The position numbers and the translations under genes were made by a program. From the NCBI RefSeq assembly GCF_041690465.1, contig NZ_JAWLHG010000003.1:62001-126000 (forward strand): a DNA stretch of 64,000 nt. Reading direction: 5' to 3'. Below the pieces are notes generated by a model. The model did not search any database. It was not told the DNA's origin and worked only from the letters and a program-made list of their open reading frames with translations. The DNA is from Falsiroseomonas sp041690465 (GTDB lineage: Bacteria > Pseudomonadota > Alphaproteobacteria > Acetobacterales > Acetobacteraceae). Every line of letters starts with the position of its first letter. The first letter of the stretch is position 1. Positions 59,846 through 64,000 of the stretch are shown here, piece by piece.

Positions 59846-60252
59846 CCTTCGTCAACCACGAGCAGCCTCTCCGGCTTCTGCGCGTGAGGGCAAGAACAAG
59901 CAGCGGAGCGGACATGATGACGAGACACGCTGCCCTTCGGCGTACCCGCGGACCTGCCGCAGTCGAGGCTGCAGGCTCCGATCCTGCGCCTCCGCCGCGA
60001 CCCGATCCGGGGCCGCCGTCACCGATCCAGCCGACGCCCTCGCCGCCACCGGACATCCCGCCACTCTCGCCGCCGGGCAGGCCCGGACCGCCGCCGCCGC
60101 TGCCCGGATCCCGGCGCCACGCCGCTCCGGCCACCGCAAGGACGCGCGGCGCAAGCCCCGCGCGCGGCACAGGAGGATCCGCACCATGGCACCGCGCCAG
60201 CAGACCGGCCCTGACACGGGCGGGCGGGAGGAGGCGGAACTCGCCCGCCTGA
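59842..60252 (+). CDS. Possible proline-rich small protein
   Basis: A frame of 136 codons opening at an ATG that overlaps the remnant stop (ATGA). Its middle is a proline-rich run (about residues 48-90) with DPGPP, PPPDIPPL and PPPLP. The C-terminus overlaps the start of the esterase-family gene. Without homology the real extent, or existence, is uncertain. Proline-rich short stress proteins occur in similar settings. Confidence 0.25.
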   Translation: MTFVNHEQPLRLLRVRARTSSGADMMTRHAALRRTRGPAAVEAAGSDPAPPPRPDPGPPSPIQPTPSPPPDIPPLSPPGRPGPPPPLPGSRRHAAPATARTRGASPARGTGGSAPWHRASRPALTRAGGRRRNSPA

Positions 60253-61538
60253 TCGGCGCCGCGGCCGAGCCGCTGCCCGATCCCGGCGAGGCCGAGGCGT
60301 TCGGCGCCTGCTTCGACCGCTTCGCCGGCGCGCGTGTCGTGCTGCTGGGCGAGGCCACCCATGGCACGAGCGAGTTCTACCGCGCCCGCGCCGCCATCAC
60401 GCGCCGCCTGGTCGAGCGGCACGGCTTCACCATCGTGGCGATGGAGGCGGACTGGCCGGACGCAACGCAGCTCGATCGCTGGGTCCGCGACCGCCCGGCT
60501 GCGCCGGACGACGGCGCCGACGCGCCCTTCGCGCGGTTCCCCTCCTGGATGTGGCGCAACGCGGAGACGCGCGCGTTCACCGGCTGGCTGCGGGAGTGGA
60601 ACCTCGGCCAGCCGCCGGCGCGCCGCGCGGCGATCCGGGGCCTCGACATCTACTCGCTCGGCGGTTCCATCGGATCGGTGCTGGGCTATCTCGACGCCAA
60701 TGACCCGGAGGCGGCGCAGGCCGCGCGGCGTCGCTATGGCTGCCTGACGCCCTGGCAGCAGAGCCCGCAGGATTACGGGCGCGCGGTGCTGATGGGCGCG
60801 CAGGACACGTGCGAGGCGGCTGCGGTCGCGCAACTCGGTGCCCTTTTGGACGAACGCCTGCGGCGGATGGCAGAGGATGGCGAGGAGCTGTTCGACGCCC
60901 GCCAGAACGCCCGCGTGGTGCGCTCCGCCGAGCAGTACTACCGGTTGATGTACCGCAGCGGCACCGAGAGCTGGAACCTGCGGGACCGGCACATGTTCGA
61001 CACGCTCCGTGCGCTGCTGGACCATGGTGGCCCGGACGCCAGGGCGGTGGTCTGGGCGCACAACAGCCATATCGGCAATGCCGCCGCCACCGAGATGGGC
61101 TGGCAGGGCCAGTTCAACATCGGCGAGCTTTGCCGGACCGCCTTCGGCGAGGAGGCGGCGCTGATCGGCTTCGGCACGGATCGCGGCACGGTCGCGGCCG
61201 CGCAGGACTGGGGCGGGGCAATGGAGGTGATGCGCGTGCGCGCGGTGCGACGCGACAGCCATGAGGCGCTGTTCCGCGCCGGTGCGCCGGCACGCTCGCT
61301 CACGCCGCTGGCGGGGCCGCACGCGGGCGAGTTGCGCGATGCGCTTTCCACGCCGCGGTTGGAGCGGGCGATCGGCGTCATCTATCGGCCGGAGACGGAG
61401 CGGCAGAGCCACTACTTCGAAGCCGTGCTGCCCGAGCAGTTCGACGCCTTTGTGTGGTTCGAGGAGACGACGGCCGTCACTCCGCTGTGCGGGGCAGGCG
61501 CCAAGGGGGAGCCGGAGACCTTCCCCTTCGGCGTGTGA
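60186..61538 (+). CDS. Erythromycin-esterase-family protein
   Basis: A 450-residue protein of the EreA/succinoglycan-biosynthesis-like family. The catalytic-pocket motifs are VVLLGEATHGTSEFY near residue 45, MEADWPDA and VWAHNSHIGNA near residue 290. The family has a divergent active site with histidine and glutamates. Most chromosomal members are not macrolide-resistance determinants and their substrates are unknown. GGAGG at 60174 supports the ATG at 60186. Confidence 0.87.
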   Translation: MAPRQQTGPDTGGREEAELARLIGAAAEPLPDPGEAEAFGACFDRFAGARVVLLGEATHGTSEFYRARAAITRRLVERHGFTIVAMEADWPDATQLDRWVRDRPAAPDDGADAPFARFPSWMWRNAETRAFTGWLREWNLGQPPARRAAIRGLDIYSLGGSIGSVLGYLDANDPEAAQAARRRYGCLTPWQQSPQDYGRAVLMGAQDTCEAAAVAQLGALLDERLRRMAEDGEELFDARQNARVVRSAEQYYRLMYRSGTESWNLRDRHMFDTLRALLDHGGPDARAVVWAHNSHIGNAAATEMGWQGQFNIGELCRTAFGEEAALIGFGTDRGTVAAAQDWGGAMEVMRVRAVRRDSHEALFRAGAPARSLTPLAGPHAGELRDALSTPRLERAIGVIYRPETERQSHYFEAVLPEQFDAFVWFEETTAVTPLCGAGAKGEPETFPFGV

Positions 61539-61698
61539 GGCACGGCAATTTCAAGGTCTGGCAGCGTACCGGCTTCGGGCCGTCGTCACCGCCACGGCCG
61601 CGAACGACAGGGCGCGGCGGCGTTTGCATCGGCAGGCGCGGCGTCGCGCGAAGCCCGCGCGAGCCGCCGGCATCTGCAGCTTTGGAAAGGAGATACGC

Positions 61699-62307
61699 AT
61701 GGCGACCAAGCGGATCTGGCTCCTGTTGAGGACATCCATGGCGGCCGCTTCGGCCGCGGCCATTCTGGGGGCATCGCCACCTGCGATTGCCCAGCAGGCC
61801 CAGGATCGGACTCAGTCGCAGCAGCAGCGCACCGAGGCCAGCCCTCAATTGAGCCGGGCGGCCGACGAGGTGTTCCTGGCGCTGAACCGCTACCAGGGCA
61901 GGGAAGCCTATTGGGACGCGATGGAGGAGGCGACGGACACGCTCTATCGCTACGGGCTCATCTCGCGGAACGTCGAGCGCTTCTATGATCGCCGCGAAAG
62001 CAGTGCCGACTGGGACTGGGATGAGCAGCGCATCGCGATCAACCCGCGCTACCACGACCACGTCATGGAGGTGCTGCGCCGCAATCGCGGCACTCCGGTC
62101 TATTACCAGGCCATGGAAGCTGCCTCCGACGAGCTCGAATGGGAGGGCATGGTCTCCGACGCGACCGAGGAATACTTCGACCGGATGGCTGGCCGCGCGG
62201 GCTGGGGTGGCTATGGCTACTGGCGGGGCGGTTACCCGGCCTATGGGGGCACCTATCCCTATGGTCCCTATGGCCCCGCCTACCCCGGCTACGCCGCGGG
62301 CGGCTGA
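61699..62307 (+). CDS. Exported protein with an internal duplication and a Gly/Tyr-rich tail
   Basis: A 202-residue protein with a signal peptide ending in AIA-Q near residue 32. Two copies of a roughly 45-residue unit occur: ALNRYQGREAYWDAMEEATDTLYRYGLIS with ERFYDR, and RNRGTPVYYQAMEAASDELEWEGMVS with EEYFDR. The C-terminal 35 residues are rich in Gly, Tyr and Pro. GAAAGGAG precedes the ATG. No family is recognised. The neighbouring stress genes suggest an envelope or stress role. Confidence 0.75.
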   Translation: MATKRIWLLLRTSMAAASAAAILGASPPAIAQQAQDRTQSQQQRTEASPQLSRAADEVFLALNRYQGREAYWDAMEEATDTLYRYGLISRNVERFYDRRESSADWDWDEQRIAINPRYHDHVMEVLRRNRGTPVYYQAMEAASDELEWEGMVSDATEEYFDRMAGRAGWGGYGYWRGGYPAYGGTYPYGPYGPAYPGYAAGG

Positions 62308-62375
62308 TTGACCGGGCGGCCCGTGCGAGGCGGGCCGCCCTTGCCGCTCAAACCTGAACAGGAAGAGACGACGCC

Positions 62376-62555
62376 ATGTGGGGCTTCATCATCTTCCTTG
62401 TCCTGTTTGCCCTGATCATCGCTGCCCTGCCGACATGGCCCTACAGCCAGCGCTGGGGCTAAGCCCCCGCGGGCGGCGCAACGGCGCTGCTGGTGCTGTT
62501 CCTGCTCCTCGTCTGGTTCGGCATCATCGCGGTCGCCTGGCCGGGCTACTACTAG
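62376..62555 (+). pseudogene. DUF3309-type small membrane protein split by an in-frame TAA
   Basis: The first 28 codons encode MWGFIIFLVLFALIIAALPT and WPYSQRWG, followed by TAA at 62460-62462. The same frame goes on APAGGATALLVLFLLLVWFG and ends at TAG 62553-62555. DUF3309 proteins normally read LPTWPYSxxWGYxPxGG before the second helix, so the TAA replaces the usual Tyr codon. The unit is 59 codons, the full length of the family. It is either a nonsense mutation or a sequencing error. Confidence 0.7.
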
Positions 62556-62623
62556 GACTTGCCGGAGCGATGGCGCCCGGCTTGAGCGGGGCCACCCGAA
62601 GTTCCGGCATCGCCGCACCGGTG

Positions 62624-63490
62624 CTACCCCTGGTGCGTCGGGTCGCGCAGGAAGTGCGTGACCGCGCGCCACGCCGCATCGTCCATGCCGCCGAAGCGCC
62701 TGGCGGGTGCGCTCAGCGCCACCATCGGCGCGATGTGCCCTGCGCCCGCGAGCAACTCGATCCGCGCACGGCCGCCTGCCTGCACTACGGCATGTGCCAG
62801 GCGGTCGGCGTGGAAGGCGCCCACTACCGTGTCCGCCGTTCCGTGCAGCAGCAGCAGCGGCGGCGTGCCGGCAAGTGCGGTGGCGTCGGGCACCGCCTGG
62901 ATGCGTCCACCCGGCGCGGCGGCGAAGATGCTGCGGACCGGCTCGTCGCGTGGCTGCCAGGCGATGGGCGCCGAGACCAGCACGGCGCCCGAGAGCGCCT
63001 TCCGCCCGCCCCGCAGCCCGGCCGCCTGCAGCCAGCGCGGATCAAGCGCCAGCGCGGCCGCGATGAAGCCGCCAGCCGAATGGCCCATGACGAAGAGCGG
63101 GCCTCCCGGCGCCCCCGCCGCGCGCGCCCGTGCGCTGCGCAACCAGGCAACGGCCTGCGCGGCGTCCAGCACGAAATCCGGCCAGCGCGCCTCGGGCCAC
63201 AGGCGGTAGTCGGGCAGCGCCACCGCGATCCCCTCCGCCGCGAAGGCGCGCGCGAGGAAGGCATAGTGGCCGCGCGAGCCGACCTGCCAGGCGCCACCAT
63301 GGAAGAACGCCAGCAGCGGCGTGGCGGGCAAGGCGCGCTTCGGCAGCGTCAGGTCGAGCAGCCCACGTTCCCCTGCGCCATAGCGCAGGCCGCGCAACTC
63401 GGTCGCGCCGGCGCGTGGTGTCGCCAGTCCGGCCAGGCGCATCGGCAGCCCGCCGGCGAGCAACGGCCGCAGCAGGCGAGCAAGGCTCAC
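62624..63490 (-). CDS. Alpha/beta hydrolase (esterase/lipase type)
   Basis: A 288-residue serine hydrolase. The oxyanion motif FFHGGAW near residue 72 is followed by the nucleophile elbow GHSAGG at about 148 and a terminal GAGHIAPM histidine. This belongs to the HSL/carboxylesterase-like group. The start is a GTG at 63490 that overlaps the PPK2 stop (GTGA), so the two genes are co-translated. There is a short hydrophobic N-terminus but no clear signal peptide. The substrate is unknown. Confidence 0.85.
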   Translation of the reverse strand: MSLARLLRPLLAGGLPMRLAGLATPRAGATELRGLRYGAGERGLLDLTLPKRALPATPLLAFFHGGAWQVGSRGHYAFLARAFAAEGIAVALPDYRLWPEARWPDFVLDAAQAVAWLRSARARAAGAPGGPLFVMGHSAGGFIAAALALDPRWLQAAGLRGGRKALSGAVLVSAPIAWQPRDEPVRSIFAAAPGGRIQAVPDATALAGTPPLLLLHGTADTVVGAFHADRLAHAVVQAGGRARIELLAGAGHIAPMVALSAPARRFGGMDDAAWRAVTHFLRDPTHQG

Positions 63491-64000
63491 CCCAGCAGCG
63501 CCTCGCGTGCCTGCACCAGCGCCTTCTGCCCGGCCGGCGTCACTTCCGGGTAGTGCAGGCCGAGCCCCTCCAGCGCGCGGGAGATCGCGGCTGCCACGAC
63601 CAGCCGAGTGAACCATTTGCGGTCCGCCGGCACCACGTACCAGGGCGCATGCGGTGCGGCGGTGGCGCGGATCGCGGCCTGGTAGGCTTTCATGTAGTCC
63701 GCCCAATGCTCGCGCTCGCCGACATCGACGGCGCTGAACTTCCAGTTCTTCTCCGGCTCATCGATGCGCTTGAGGAAGCGCCGCCGCTGTTCCTCCTGGC
63801 TGACATGCAGGAAGAACTTCAGCACCACCACGCCCTGGCGGGCGAGGTAGCGCTCGAAGGCGGCGATGTCCTCCAGGCGCTCCTCGAAGAGGCGCTTCGT
63901 CATCACCTTCGGCGGCAGCTTCTGGCGTTCGAGGATGGCGCGGTGCACGCGCACCACCAGCACCTCCTCGTACCAGCTGCGGTTGTGGATGCCGATCTGG
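63487..64000 (-). CDS. ppk2: Polyphosphate kinase 2 family protein, N-terminus beyond window edge
   Basis: The visible 170 residues read IHNRSWYEEVLVVRVH, then FERYLARQGVVVLKFFLHVSQEE, QRRRFLKRIDEPEKNWKFS and ADYMKAYQAAI, ending with APWYVVPADRKWFTRLVVAAAI. These match the lid and C-terminal part of PPK2 enzymes, which use polyphosphate to phosphorylate nucleotides. The Walker A part is off the right edge. It is coupled to the hydrolase downstream. Confidence 0.9.
   Translation of the reverse strand, partial: QIGIHNRSWYEEVLVVRVHRAILERQKLPPKVMTKRLFEERLEDIAAFERYLARQGVVVLKFFLHVSQEEQRRRFLKRIDEPEKNWKFSAVDVGEREHWADYMKAYQAAIRATAAPHAPWYVVPADRKWFTRLVVAAAISRALEGLGLHYPEVTPAGQKALVQAREALLG

Noticed and set aside
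60186..61538. Macrolide resistance determinant
   Set aside because: Family membership alone does not imply erythromycin hydrolysis; most chromosomal members have unknown substrates.

Overview
The window looks like a chromosomal segment of a very GC-rich alphaproteobacterium, most likely an Acetobacteraceae member close to Roseomonas. This is inferred from the base composition, the two Bug-type (TctC) solute receptors, the enolase-superfamily sugar-acid cluster, the alphaproteobacterial style of tRNA-Met, and dense operons with ATGA/GTGA overlaps. No database search was possible; family names rest on recognised motifs.

Region by region. (1) 1-9013 is housekeeping: tyrS (cut by the left edge), anmK, an alpha/beta hydrolase, then an IscR-like regulator, two tandem cysteine desulfurases, a [2Fe-2S] ferredoxin, TenA, mnmA and tRNA-Met, which form a sulfur-trafficking operon. 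(2) 9435-14085 is an aa3-type cytochrome oxidase operon with two subunit III genes, a subunit IV and a very small membrane protein. (3) 14587-21257 is a sugar-acid catabolic cluster: a Bug receptor, three mandelate-racemase-type enolases, a 2-hydroxyacid dehydrogenase and a FadR-type GntR repressor, with a near-perfect 27-bp palindrome in the divergent promoter. (4) 21665-30394 holds a hybrid histidine kinase, a RepA-like replication initiator, a lytic transglycosylase lipoprotein, an orphan response regulator and a slipin/NfeD pair. (5) 30725-35371 holds another Bug receptor, a DUF4112 protein, sdaA, a GST, and decayed fragments of a plasmid-type RepA ATPase and an IS630 transposase.

(6) 35462-46759 is the least explained part: about fifteen mostly unnamed envelope or membrane genes. 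They include two beta-carbonic-anhydrase-like proteins, MlaA, two DUF4239 membrane proteins, two mitofilin-like proteins, a PstS-like binding protein, and a helical domain occurring once alone and once fused to a carbonic-anhydrase-like protein. The paired modules suggest one undescribed envelope system. (7) 47244-57836 is a LysR-linked catabolic and uptake cluster: flavin monooxygenase, M24 peptidase, a sugar-type ABC importer without its ATPase, an NMT1-like protein without a signal peptide, an amidohydrolase and two beta-hydroxyacid dehydrogenases. (8) 57940-64000 is a stress-type region: an IS3 remnant, a Crp/Fnr regulator fused in frame to DUF2267, an erythromycin-esterase-family protein, a secreted protein with an internal duplication, a DUF3309 gene broken by one TAA, a hydrolase and a partial PPK2.
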